A program made the translations under genes and the position numbers. Shown here in pieces: positions 33,822 through 45,400 of a DNA stretch of 64,000 nt. The notes below the pieces were generated by a model, which was not told the origin of the DNA, made no database searches, and was given only the letters and a program-made list of their open reading frames with translations. The stretch comes from Hexactinellida sp. DTS-2022 (taxonomy: Eukaryota; Porifera; Hexactinellida). The stretch is taken from assembly GCA_028753945.1 (NCBI GenBank), contig JAPNXP010000010.1:375042-439041 (forward strand), in the 5' to 3' direction. Positions within the stretch are counted from its first letter, which is position 1. Every line of letters begins with the position of its first letter.

Positions 33822-34349
33822 TCAAATATCAACATTAAAATTATCAAAATTTCGCGTAATAACGTTTAGCCTCAGATTCAATTTCCCGGTTGTGGTTGTA
33901 TAAATGCGCTGTCGATTCGTCCCAGAGAGGATGACGTCATCATCCACCAGCTCTGGACTTCCGCCCAGAAAGAACTCCAGCATTTGATGCAGTAGAGTAC
34001 CAACCGGCTTCCATATATGGCAACTCAGCTCGTGCATCCCAGGTGTGCTAGGGACGTACACAACTCCGTACCCACACAACTCAGTTTGTCCGAACAAACA
34101 CTCCCTGTAGACCCGAAACATAAGCTTAGGCCACCCCTGCACATCCCGTGTCGCTAAATGCACCTGAATCGGGTGCGAGAAAACAGCTGTTTCGCCGTCA
34201 GCTGGCAGGTCCACGTGTGACTGACCCTCCGTCTCCCCGCCCAATTCTTTCCATGCATTTCCGTAGGAGAGCTTCCACGCGCAAAACAAGTTGGGAGAAG
34301 AGAAATCAACACCCGATACAATCTCACCAATGATATGTAATTCAGCCAT
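33822..34349 (-). CDS. B9D2: B9 domain-containing protein 2
   Basis: A component of the tectonic/MKS complex of the ciliary transition zone, needed for membrane-protein gating in cilia. Single exon, 175 aa, the same length as human B9D2. It aligns from end to end: MAELHIIGEIVSG, LFCAWKLSYGNAWKELGG, EGQSHVDLP, FSHPIQVHLATRDVQGWPKL, GYGVVYVPSTPGMHELSC, and the C-terminal RNFDNFNVDI. The whole protein is one B9 (C2-like) domain. With DCDC2 it indicates that this organism makes cilia. Confidence 0.95.
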   Translation of the reverse strand: MAELHIIGEIVSGVDFSSPNLFCAWKLSYGNAWKELGGETEGQSHVDLPADGETAVFSHPIQVHLATRDVQGWPKLMFRVYRECLFGQTELCGYGVVYVPSTPGMHELSCHIWKPVGTLLHQMLEFFLGGSPELVDDDVILSGTNRQRIYTTTTGKLNLRLNVITRNFDNFNVDI

Positions 34350-34389
34350 TTGCCTAGTTTATAGAGTCAATCACATTCTAAATGTAGTA

Positions 34390-34554
34390 CAATAAGGTCT
34401 GCTTAATATTAAAACATTATTATGAACAAGCCCTATGGTCCCAGTTTAACAACTTACATAGGGTTTGCATTAAGATGAGTTCGTCTATTATAAAATATCT
34501 GTTATGAATTTTTTGGTCCCTTTAACGTTAATTAATAATAAAAGAACCTGACTG
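34390..34554. mobile_element. MITE between DYNC1I and B9D2
   Basis: Left end CAATAAGGTCTGCTTAATAT and right end AATAAAAGAACCTGACTG, with TA on the right. Same family as 19789-19984, sharing AACAAGCCCTATGGTC. The DYNC1I stop is 101 bp away. Confidence 0.6.
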
Positions 34555-34654
34555 TATACAAATAAATTTAATTACAATCATTATTTCATATACGGCATAA
34601 GGATTATCAATTGAATAGAAAATATGTATATTTCAATCCACCTAAGTAACTCAG

Positions 34655-37600
34655 TCAATTTATCCCTGCATCCAATTCTACTAAGTCTTTCGACTTGAGA
34701 TCTTCTAGAACATTCTGTAGCTTCACCCATTCATCAGCTCCTGGGCTGAAGTGGGACTCAGACAGGTTGTACACGTGTATTCTCCCTGCCTCGTCTCCAA
34801 CTGCCAACTGCTTTCCTTCTGAGTGGAACTTTATGCAATTCAGTGCCGCACCAACTTGCTCCTTTGTAGACGGGACCTAATAATTACACTAGAGAGATAA
34901 TACAACGTACAATACTGGGTCACTGCTTATGCCATATATATTAATTTTGTTTTAATCCATGTTCTACTTATGGTATATCTTTACAATTGGTAAATTACTA
35001 ATAATAATCACCGTTGACACGTTACGTAACGCAAAATTCGTGAAATAGGCAACCCCCTCCCTATGTAATGGTTTGGAAATTTTGTAATACAAAAAGGATG
35101 GTTTGTCAAAAATAAGTTAACTAGGTAACTTTTGAACCATCCAATACTTCTAAGTAATATAAATCTTCAAAACCCAAGTACGTTTCTCAAAATTCCCCAT
35201 CAAATATATATGGAAAGCCCATTAGACCCCTGGTCCCATAACAAATAGCTAAGAGGGTACCTCCACATCCTGGTTAACATTCCATATGTAGAGACTCCCG
35301 CCCCCGTCTATGCTCGCGAAGACAGCTGGATGCACCGGGCTCCACTGCACGCCCCACACGTAGTCCCGTCCGTGCGGAAACTCGTGCAGCGCCGCGTTTC
35401 CGCCGGTGGGAGAGGCGTCAGCCGCGTTCCAGAGCCGCACGCTCCAGTCAGCTGAGCTGGTCAGGAAGAGAGAGGAGAAGTCGAACTGGCTAGAGCTCAC
35501 GCGGTGGCAGTCTATGTCTATAAGGCAATTATGTTAAACTTATGCTAGCGAACTAATGACAGTATTGCATTCGACTAATGACAGTATACTTGTAAATCAA
35601 TTCGAATTAATGACAAAACCAAAATTCGAACTAATCAACTCTCGTAAATAGGAACACGGATAAGGCGAAATATCGGTTAAGGAGTATAAATTTTAATTCC
35701 CCTAGCCTGTACAAATGCATATAAGTGATTCCGGTTAATAAGAATTCCGGATAAAACTAACAAATTCGATGCCTGTGTTCCTATTAACGAGAGTCTACTG
35801 TATATTATCAGTTAAATGCAGCAGTTTAAATGCTAATATCCATGGTTAAAGAGGAGAGTTAACACACCTAGAATCGGTCCGTTGTGTCCCTCAAAGGGAA
35901 CAGGAGTACCATGGTCATTCCCGTGCCGTACAATCTGATAAGCATTCTTCTCATCAGCTCCCACGTAGAACCTGTTGACGTCATTAACGGGGAATGACAT
36001 GCAGGTGGCGAAGAGAGGCTTTTGTGTTCCGGTTTTAGATTCCACGGACACATGGTACTGAGGCTGGGATAAGTTCTCTAAACTCCAGGAGCATATCTTC
36101 CCGTCTTTCGAGATTGAAACTAAGTTGTGTGCGTTCTTAGAACCGACAACATCAAGACAGTACACTGGGTACACGTGAGCTTTTGTGGAGAAAGTAGTTT
36201 TCTGGACGGGCGTACGTTTGTGGGTGCGTGTGTCCCACATAACTATCTGGCCACTGTAGCAACCACCTGTGGTAAATGGAATGTAATAGCTGTTCGCCAA
36301 GATTGATCAGTTGTTAACACAGTGGTGTTCGTGTAATAGTCGCATTTTGCATGAAATTTGCTTGTTAATATGCGAACTTGTTATTAGAGGAATAGAATTA
36401 ACATTAAATGCTCGCTTGGGGACTGAAATAACTTGCTAATAGAGCAATTGCTATTAGGCGAACACCACTGTACAATGTGCCATTAACTATTAGCACCTAA
36501 CATACCGATGATAAGGTTAGGATGGAAGGGAGCGAACTTGGCAGTGAGCACAGGGCTCTGCCAATGGAACACGTACTCCGGACTCTCTCGCTGGTATTTG
36601 GAGTTCCAAATGCACACAACTCCGTCGGGTTCCGAGGGCGCCTCTTCGTTTGTGAAATAAGAAGAGAGGAGCAGCTCTGGGTACACAGTGGACCAGTCCA
36701 GTGACGTCACCACTCGGTTGCGAGTCCAGTGCTCGTCAAAGAATTCTCTGTTAATAGCCACCTACAAACGAGAGCGTATTTACTCGAATAGTAGCTAGGC
36801 GATTATTAAATTTTTATACCCCCTCATGAGGGCGATTATTCGGGTAGGTGATTATTTGAGTTGAGCTACTAATTGCTATTTGAGGAAATACGGTACACAC
36901 AATTAATTAACCTGCTAACCAACTCCCTTAAGTGCTTATGTGGTGTTGTATGATAAAGTATTCACGGATTTTTCTACTTTTAAATGTAGCTATATTTAAC
37001 ATTTATTCGCTTTTATAAATTTTAAATTTTAAATTATTCGAGTATGGGCTACTATTAGAGCAAATACAGTATAGGTCGGATTGTAGCACCAAAGTACAAA
37101 CCTTGTCTTTGATTGGGTCTTCATCCAGCTGCTCTTTCCCCGCGTAATCGCGGAATATATCAACCACGCGGTTATTCTCTCCCAGCGCTCGCTCCATTAT
37201 TCGCGAAGACCAATCGAAGAACGTGGTGAAGCTCTCTGAGCTGACGATGGCCACTTTCTGCTCCTCGGTTAGTGTCACCTGGGGTCCGGAGGGAAACAGG
37301 TGTTTCTCTTCCTCGCGGCCCTCCTCGTCCGGACGGAGGCCCTCCTCCAGGTCGAACGTCTCGGGGCGGATCGGGCTAGCGGGGGGCGAGTCTCCGTCTT
37401 CGTTAAGTCGTATTTCTACAAGCAATAGGAGTAACTACTATACTGTATTAGGACCGTTCAAACGTTCGTAACGCAAAATTTCCTAAAGTTAGACTCACTT
37501 CAAGGTTTTTTGGCAATTGTGTAAATACAAAAAGAATGGAATTTGTAGTTTTGTCATTAGATTAAGCTTATGATGCGGAGTTGCTTATAAATATATTTAC

Positions 37601-38791
37601 AATAGACTCTGGAATATGAACAACAGGGGACCGTCGAAATTCGTTCGTTCGTAATAGCGAGTTCACTTGCTTGCATTTGCATAGGCTAGGGGAATTAACC
37701 TTGTACTCCTCAACCGATATTTCGCCTTATTTTTGTTAGTATTAACGATAGTTGCTGAATTGAGAAATCTACTAACCTCCTGAATACTCAGTCTGAGTTG
37801 ACTTTCCATAATTAACGCTATCTTTCGGGAGAATGTTGACCCCTTTGAGAACAGTTATTGAGCAGACAGGTTTGTGGCGATGAGAGAGAGAGGAGGGGGT
37901 GGGGGACCTGGCTGTAGTATCTAGGTCCGTCTTTGGTAGGTCCAAGTCCTTCAGAATACTATAGAATATACGTCATAAAGTTATGTGAAGGAATTATCCA
38001 GGAGCGCGAGACGCTCCTTTTGGAGCATGATTATTGAAAAATTTGAATTTATGAGCGCGAAAATTTGAATCCTCTCCTATACCGTAACATTAATTTGTGA
38101 TTTAGGCGTATAAAAATTGGATCAGACCAGGATTAGGAGCGTATCTACAAATGGATGTATAATATACTGATTGTAAGAAATGTATTACACAAACTATGTA
38201 GTTATCCAAACAAGGTCCAGGAGCATGCGACGTTATAAATTTGGAGGAAATTTTTCTAGCGCGCGAAAATCGAGAGTTACTCTCATAGACTTAATTAAGG
38301 GGAGAGTGTAACTCAATGAAGTTCAAAATTCCGAATTTTCGACTTACCTATGAAAATGGTTTTATAGTATTTTTACTATGTATCTACTTTGTATAACATC
38401 GTTGGAAATTTATTTTATCAAAACTCAAATATATTTGTATTATTTTTGATTTTTCTTCACTTATTTATAATTTTATTTATAAATCCAGTTTAAAATTAAA
38501 CTAATATGTCTCAAAATGATGTCCAAATAGAGTTTACTATTTCTTATAAATTAATAAAAAATTAAAATAATTTTAGCAGAGACTTTGCTTGTTCCAACTA
38601 ACTAACCTATCAACTTCAGATCTCTTCTGTGAGAGTTCTTCGTTGGGTTTCTTCTTTCCACTCTCCGAAAGTTGTTCTACAATCGATGGGGCATCTGCCG
38701 ATGTGCTCCTGGGATTAGAAGGCTGATTACGCCGCTTCAGCTCTTCTAACTTGTTTCGTTTCGCAGCTAATTCACTCTTTATATCCGCCAT
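34655..38791 (-). CDS. DYNC1I: Cytoplasmic dynein 1 intermediate chain, seven exons
   Basis: The intermediate chain links the dynein heavy chain to dynactin and light chains. Inferred exons: 38791-38607, 37958-37777, 37415-37102, 36761-36506, 36266-35868, 35517-35261, 34876-34655. All have GT/AG ends and consistent phase, giving 604 aa (human DYNC1I2 is 638). The N-terminal helix [17 protein letters not shown] is the dynactin p150-binding region. [20 protein letters not shown] and the WD repeats follow in order: REFFDEHW...[57 protein letters not shown] and GGSLYIWN. The N-terminal Ser-rich linker is shorter than in vertebrates. Every intron is 239-648 bp and most contain repeat elements. Confidence 0.93.
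35635..35800. mobile_element. MITE in DYNC1I intron 5
   Basis: Left end CAACTCTCGTAAATAGGAAC (initial bases eroded) and right end CCTATTAACGAGAGTCTACTG followed by TA. Related to 54258-54404, which has the same ACTCTCGTTAATAGGAACAC start. Confidence 0.65.
36320..36470. mobile_element. MITE in DYNC1I intron 4, CAGTGGTGTTCG family
   Basis: Left end CAGTGGTGTTCGTGTAATAG and right end TATTAGGCGAACACCACTG form clear TIRs. It fills 151 of 239 intron bases. Sister copies lie at 48578-48754 and 58379-58559, and a fragment at about 49150-49245. They share the internal AAATGCTCGCTTGGGGACTG. Confidence 0.8.
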
Positions 38792-39286
38792 TTATTGCTG
38801 GGATATATAACACAATTTCAATGCAATTATGCACATAAGAACAGCCGATATTTGATAATATATAAAATGCAAAAATAAATTTAACTATTCCAAAAAGAAA
38901 GCACATTTCTATGTGACACCTGTTAATTTTAATGTATGAACAAATCACTATTACAAAAGCGCATGCCGAAGGGCGGCTTTTCGGCTAGTCTGGTATAAAC
39001 TATAGTAGAAAGCTTGTCACTTTACTATAACGTTTTACTACAAGAGACAGACTAAAAATAGCCGAGGCCTCACGTTAAAATAGAACAAATACCTAGTAAA
39101 CGATGGAAATCCTCATTAATCGAGTGACACATACTATAGAAAAAAAAAGTAGATTTGTTAATTTTAAAAAGTGGATTGAAATAAAAGATAAATTATTAAA
39201 TTAAAGTGAAATTCGAATTAAATTAATAATTGTAATATACGTATAAGAATAAAGAATAAAGAAAAGAAAATTAATTAGAAAAAGTA
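38792..39286. other. Gap between DYNC1I and the LVSSHADF gene
   Basis: 495 bp of AT-rich sequence containing the DYNC1I promoter. No clear element or gene seen. Confidence 0.5.
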
Positions 39287-39703
39287 TTAATTAATACTTA
39301 ATTTATTCTTCTTCTGCTTATCGAACATTTCAAAAAGAGTATCAAGAGAACCCTGATAAGGGTCACTCTTCAAATGGAAGTTAGTGAAATTTATATGTAG
39401 ATACAAAGTCTCAATTAGATCATCGAATTCCTTATCCACATCTGACATAGGATAAGATGAATATATAGAAATGATGGACCAATTGGAGTATATGCTGAAC
39501 ACGCAAATATCAGCGTGACTAGATACTAAAAAGTCAGCGTGACTAGATACTAAAAAGTCAGCGTGACTAGATACTAAAAAGTAGCCTACGAAGATGACTA
39601 CAGCTAGTACAAACAAACTGAAAGTAGGTCGACTAAACCGTTGTCGGAAGCGGCGAAAGCTCCAGGATGTTGAGGAGCCGGAGTCGAACCATGGCGGAGC
39701 CAT
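39287..39703 (-). CDS. Small membrane protein with triple LVSSHADF repeat
   Basis: Single-exon gene of 138 aa, not recognised. The N-terminal about 27 residues are Arg/Ser-rich (SFRRFRQRFSRPTF). One hydrophobic segment (about 28-44, FSLFVLAVVIFVGYFLV) follows, giving a probable type II or signal-anchor topology. Then come three exact LVSSHADF units encoded by a perfect 24-bp tandem repeat (39511-39582), and a C-terminal domain (about 75-138) with DVDKEFDDLIETLYLHINFTNF. The C-terminal part has the composition of a folded domain, but no family can be named. It is flanked by DYNC1I upstream and the MIF gene downstream in window coordinates. Confidence 0.5.
   Translation of the reverse strand: MAPPWFDSGSSTSWSFRRFRQRFSRPTFSLFVLAVVIFVGYFLVSSHADFLVSSHADFLVSSHADICVFSIYSNWSIISIYSSYPMSDVDKEFDDLIETLYLHINFTNFHLKSDPYQGSLDTLFEMFDKQKKNKLSIN
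39511..39582. repeat. Perfect 24-bp tandem repeat, three copies, in frame
   Basis: The unit CAGCGTGACTAGATACTAAA AAGT occurs three times without change at 39511, 39535 and 39559, inside the coding sequence of the small membrane protein. It is read on the minus strand as the octapeptide LVSSHADF. Identity between copies suggests very recent expansion or an assembly effect. Confidence 0.9.
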
Positions 39704-40463
39704 TATATTGTAATTGATAGAAAAGCTAAAAGTATATTGTTAAATATATCACAAACTAGGTGCTGTCTCATTATTTAGGTAATAAATTATAGGGTTTTCG
39801 AGATACAATTGTCGAAAAATTGTGCTCTTTTGTAAGGGGACAAATTATTGTTGCAATGCCGTCCCTAGTAGAAATCCTCGCCCCGGGGCAATACCCCCAG
39901 GAAAACATATTGAACTATTTATTCCTCTTATTCATTGATGCGTGACCTTCGTTATATAAGGCCTTAAGTATATTTTGCTGGACCATGGATTACTTAAAGG
40001 CCATTGATTATTAGCTGACATATCTTTATCTCAATACCTAGTATTGACAGACCTGAGAAATACAATATAATTGTATAGGAAGTAAGGAACATGATATCAA
40101 GGCATACAATACACCCTTTAGAATTGTAATATAAAACCATTTGATTACGTAATCGCTATTTTTGGTGGGGTTATTATTTGGTGGAACTAAAATCAATCGA
40201 ATTAGTGGATTCACCGGGGAAAATAAGCCTTAATACGAACCAATTTCTACGGTCTTCTGGTGTTCGTACTAGAGTATCAATTCTAACTAGTATACTTTCA
40301 GATGGAATAATTAATATCCCAATTTCACACTAATAATTGACTCTAACTCTTGAACGAATAAATATATATTTTGGGTTTTTATAAACATTCGAAAACATAA
40401 TTTGAATTGAAAATCTAAATCGAAGAGTCTATTGACGGTGAATTAGGTTTTTATCATCGGTTT
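39704..40463. other. Gap between the LVSSHADF gene and the MIF gene
   Basis: 760 bp without recognised genes. A decayed fragment of the CGTTAATACGAAC MITE family can be seen near 40218-40290 (TAATACGAACC... GGTGTTCGTACTAG). The rest is AT-rich. Confidence 0.45.
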
Positions 40464-40868
40464 TTATGTTTTTATGAAGAACTTGGGTCTCACTCCTTCT
40501 GGAGGCGTTTCCGCGATTATTTGCGTATAGATTTTCCCGCCCCTCCCCACTTCATGTGCACTCACATCAAAAAACTGAATTCCAATGCGCCCAAGTGGTA
40601 TCTTAAGCTTGTCAGCAACAATGTTAGAGAGAGCAGTGCAGTGCTTAGCATTTTCAGCCTCGCCTTGCTTCCCAATGCTAGTCAGGAACAGCTGAGCTTG
40701 CGGCTCGCTTGTACCCCCAAGCGTCATCATACAATCTGGCACTATTGCTACGTCACACCTAGCAAATGGCTTGTTGAGAGTGTCAGCCACAATCTTAGAT
40801 AGGATCAGAGGGAACTCGCTAGGAATAGATTTCTTAGAAAGCGAAGTGAACAACCTCAGTAGAGGCAT
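40464..40868 (-). CDS. MIF/D-dopachrome tautomerase family protein
   Basis: 134 aa from the preferred start at 40868. MIF-family proteins are trimeric tautomerases and, in animals, extracellular cytokine-like factors that use the N-terminal proline as the catalytic base. The Met at 40868 is followed directly by Pro (MPLLRLFTS), the expected active-site arrangement after Met removal. An upstream in-frame Met at 40907 would bury the proline and is disfavoured. Other matches: DVAIVPDCMMTLGGTSEPQAQLFLTSIG, and LKIPLGRIGIQFFDV near the C-terminus. MIF and DDT cannot be separated from what I see. Single exon. Confidence 0.85.
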   Translation of the reverse strand: MPLLRLFTSLSKKSIPSEFPLILSKIVADTLNKPFARCDVAIVPDCMMTLGGTSEPQAQLFLTSIGKQGEAENAKHCTALSNIVADKLKIPLGRIGIQFFDVSAHEVGRGGKIYTQIIAETPPEGVRPKFFIKT

Positions 40869-42413
40869 TGTAGTAAAGCTAATGGCAAATGAATCAATAG
40901 ATCTCATGCAGTAAATATAAGGGAGCCATTCAAACGTTACAAATTCTAGGAAAATTAGACACTTCCTCCTTATATCACGCTTGTTTGACCTTTTATAATA
41001 CGTGTATAAAAAGCATGGTCTGTCACAAATTGGTTGACCCTTGGTAGCGTTACGTAACGTTTGAACGGACCTAAGGGCTTACTTATATATCGGACAACAT
41101 TCAATAAAAAAACCCGGCTTCGTAAAGGAAAAAAATTTATGTTAAAAACTTACCTTGCCAGTGGCTGAAAATCACATTAAAAAGTAATTCCATAGCTATT
41201 TTCTGAACAATAACATGATTGTCCAACAGTTTAGCTTTACTCAGTAAATACGTACGTACATTTTAATATGCAATGGCTGTTAGAAGTACATTATAATGTC
41301 CAAGATAAGTTCAAAAGACATAAGCATAAATAGAATAATTATAGATAGTATAGTTAGTGAAAAGTACACAGTTGAGTAATTCTGTTGTTGGTGAAAGGGT
41401 TGCGTTGTGGTTTGCCATTCAAGTAGATCCATTCTAAATAAATGAACTCTGATGATTAATGATACCAATTTAATATTAATTATATAATATTTAAGTCATG
41501 TGATGAATAAATAATTTTATTTTTATGTTGGGAATTAAAAGGCATTTTGGAAATGATAAAAATTGCTTAAAATAGTATACCAGTAAATCCCCCTACAAAC
41601 CACTAATGATTCGATATTACAAATAAGTACACTGGAATTATTAAAGTAATAGTTCGTAATCTCCTATCTTATTTCTTTCACTTTCAAAAGTAACTAATAA
41701 AATTTTTAGAACAGTAATCGTTTGTATAAAATAGCTATCTAGATTCCATAAAAACTGAGGTGTAAATATCGTATTAACGTATTGCTCAACTAAAGTGGTA
41801 ATTTCCTGTTTTGAAAAGTTCTTCGCTCGGGGTTGATCACGTACATTTTTCTTTACGATTAGTAATTATATTTTAACGCCTCGAGGCCTTCCACATAATT
41901 TAAAAAATGTCCGTATTCACTTTTGTATGTTACGATAAGTTCTGGAGAATGAGCCAATAATTTGTGAAGTGAGCACTAATTTCCGTTTCGAATACTTTGC
42001 GAGTTCATGTGGTGCACTATTTTTATTTTAGTACATTTGAAACATTAAACCAATGTGTACCTCCCCAATATGCTATAATTTGAATTCTGTCACCCGACAT
42101 TTGATGACAATAACTTTTAGCACGACATTGCTTAGGGGAAAGTGCTTGGGGCTTATTAATTTGTCGGCCAAATTTTCCTCAATTATTGTAAAAAATCCAG
42201 AAAATAATATTAATGTGGATTCTAATGGTTCCCAGCGACAGTAAACATACCGAAGATTCCCAGTTATCAACTACACTCCAGTTATCAACTAATGTGTAAT
42301 AATATCATACAAATGTCATTATTATTGACCCGGAGCTTATTCGAAGCAATACGGTAAGTATTATTTTGCAAGGTTAAAGTAAACAATAAATAAAACTTTA
42401 AAACAATCAGTGA
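40869..42413. other. Gap between the MIF gene and DCDC2
   Basis: Contains a TIR element at 40922-41071. A minus-strand open frame of about 70 codons near 41641-41860 (ending GDYELLL) has amino-acid-like composition. It could be a terminal exon of DCDC2 in phase 0, but has only a weak acceptor and no homology I can name. A 62-codon frame at 41280-41468 with one hydrophobic stretch is also unconvincing. Confidence 0.4.
40922..41071. mobile_element. GTTCAAACGTTAC-family TIR element, 150 bp
   Basis: Left end GGAGCCATTCAAACGTTAC and right end GTAACGTTTGAACGGACC are inverted repeats. Internal sequence is shared with 28518-28734 and with DYNC1I intron 6 (about 34985-35140). It begins about 50 bp upstream of the MIF start codon. 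Confidence 0.65.
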
Positions 42414-45400
42414 TTATAATTTTAGCAATTTTCTAGAAATAACTAACGGTAAATATTTGAATACATTTCTGAAAAGAATTATACAAGTTACCTTGTCAGA
42501 GGTGTTCCTTGAATCTTTACCATTACCATTACTCAACAATGGTTTATCAACAGTAGCACCATTTCCATGTCTTTGCAACTGCGCTATATGTTCATTAGTT
42601 ATTACATCGTTTATAGATAATACTTGAGTTGGGTCTCCTTGCCCATTCGTAGATGGTACATGGTTTTTACTGGTGTTGTTGTCCGTAACGGAAGTATCGC
42701 TTTTATCAAAAGTCGCATCTTTTTCTGCGCTAATACTATTGTTCGTTTCGTTATTATTCTCAATCTGCGAAGACTGTATAGGAACAGCTGATAAGTCAGC
42801 TTCAAGCCGAGACGATTCCAGCTGAGATTCAGTTATCAGCAAATCTGCATTTGCTCCAATACCAGCTTGGAAAGAAGTGTCAGTTATATTGTTATCAGCT
42901 GACGAGGTGAGAGGCTGTCTCTAAAATAAACCGAGCTATGAAACAGCTGATTATTATAAAGCTAAGACATCACCTGTTCCTCGTGTACCTCTTCAGTAGG
43001 CAACAGGTCTACTGGCTTGTCTGTAACCAAACCTACACGTAACAAGGCGTATTGGAATTGTTTGTTACAATAGATAAGATAATACGTACACTAATTTGTT
43101 TCATTATTCTTCTATCAAACTGAAAGTTTGATTATTGTTTGGCAATAATGGGATAACTTATATAGCATACTGGCTACAATATTACCAGTTTGCTGTAATT
43201 CGTAATGAAAATGCAAGTTATACTATAATTACGTATATAAAACATTACTCTTTACAGAATTCAAATTTCTATAGCTCAACTCGTTTATTCATAAATAAAT
43301 TCAATGTCAAAGAGTCATTAGTACCATATACAGTGAACTTCCGTTATAACCAAGTCGGATATAACAAAATGGAGATATTCCTCCAAAGCAGTAAATGCAT
43401 TAATTATTATCCGGGTATAACGAAGAAATTTACAGGTCCCAAGCACTTCGTTATAACGAGAGTTTACTGTATGGTAATGACTCATGTCAATAATCTGTTA
43501 AATGCTAGCCTAGCTATAGAGGTACCTGGGGCGTCCTCAACCTCCCCCTCAGCTAGCGGGAAAACTGTATCCTTTGTCTGGTCCTGTTCCTGTCTGACAA
43601 GCGAAGTGTTCAAACTATCGTCAGGGTGAATGGAATTGTTCGGATACACAACACTTTCGTGGTCATCTGGTGAGTTAATGATTCGCTCAGTTTGTATTAG
43701 TGTAGCAGTGCTTGGGGCAAATGCTGAATCCTAGCATATAAATAAATTCAGAAATTTATTAATTTGTATTACAATGTTTAGAAATTGTTTATTGATTACA
43801 AGTTAATAAACATAAGTAAGCTAATAATGATTAGATTGTTTAGAAAATACCATTTGATTATTCATTAAATTCTGAAATAAGTTGAAATAACTGACTACGA
43901 TTATAAATTGGGAATTTAACTAGACAAAATGGAAAATCTGAAATTAAAAATTTTTGAAAATACATTTCATGCTTTCTTTAGAAATTAACAGAAAGGGGAG
44001 AATATAATATAAAATGAAATCTAGCATTGCTAAAGTTTTGAATTTAACAAAATAACTTTTAAGGTATAAAAAAAGGAGGAAAATCGTTTGGTAAGAGTCT
44101 CATTAAATAATATAATATTAATTGCACAATTGGAACTAGCTAAATTAATAAGAATAATATTTTGTCAAATAAGTGGTAATTAGTAAATATTTATTGTTAG
44201 TATATTTACATTCGATATTATTAAATTTAATACAGATAAATAATCACCTTTTGATCTGTCAACAAATTTTTATCTTTCGGGTCATTTTATAAGGTTAAAA
44301 TTATACAAACAGTGTTATAAAAATTATTAATGATGCAATTAATTCAACAAAAATATTTATCCAAAAGGTATTACCTCTCTAACTTTAAATTTAAACTTTT
44401 CAATTTCTCTTTTTTCTTTATCTCTTCTTCCACCGAGAGGTCTCTGCTTCGCTACACTTATTTTTTTGACTTTTCTCTCGCCAAAATCCTATTTAATTTC
44501 ACTAAATATCAATGTAAATCTCAAGTAAAGAAATTCTAATTTAGACCAGATATTTGTTAATAAAAACTATTGATTTCCCCGAAAAAAGCGCCGAGTCAAT
44601 AAAATTAGATTTGTATGGTAAATACAAACAAAAATCAATTAGTTTATAACTGATTTGTAATTGGAGTGATTTAAGAAATTTCGGTATGTTTAATGTCACT
44701 GATAAACATTAGAATCCACCTAAATATTTGAGGGTTTTCAAAAATTTGAGAGTAAATTTGGCCCACGAAAACGCTTATTCGGGGAAATACGGTATTATAA
44801 AGACAGCTATAGAATATGCTCACGATGGGTTGTAGATTGAGAGGCGGCGGTTGAGGCAGAGTAGTCATTGCGTTGGGAATACTCGCCTCACTCTTCACGT
44901 TAGGTCGGTATATAAGTCTCTTCTTCCGCATTAGCACAGGATGACTCCCAATAGGCCTTAATTATAAATCGAATTTCAATCATGAATCGAGCAAATATTT
45001 CAGAATTTGGAAGTCAATAAATCAATTTAGAGATTGGACAAAATACGGAGTTTAGTATTAATTAACTACTAACTGGAAATAGCATGAAACTAGCAATGTA
45101 TAATTCGATAATTTCTAGAAATATTAAAATGCATAAATTTAATTAATAGAATATAAAACCTAACTAAAATGTCTTGTAACAGTTACATAATAAACTCCGG
45201 TAATGTTTTAAATTATTTAGCAATCATCATTATACACATAACTTGTAATAAACACAGTAACCTTACCTGGAAATCTTTAACGGAGATTGACCCGACAACA
45301 TTTCAATAGCTCCATAGGGTAACTTCTTAAAATGCCTAGATCAATAGAATTACATAATACAGTCAACTCTCGTTATAACGAAGTGCTTGGGACCTGTAAA

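Noticed and set aside
41280-41468. 62-codon minus-strand frame with one hydrophobic stretch
   Set aside because: Hydrophobicity is expected from AT-rich non-coding DNA; no start context or homology supports it.
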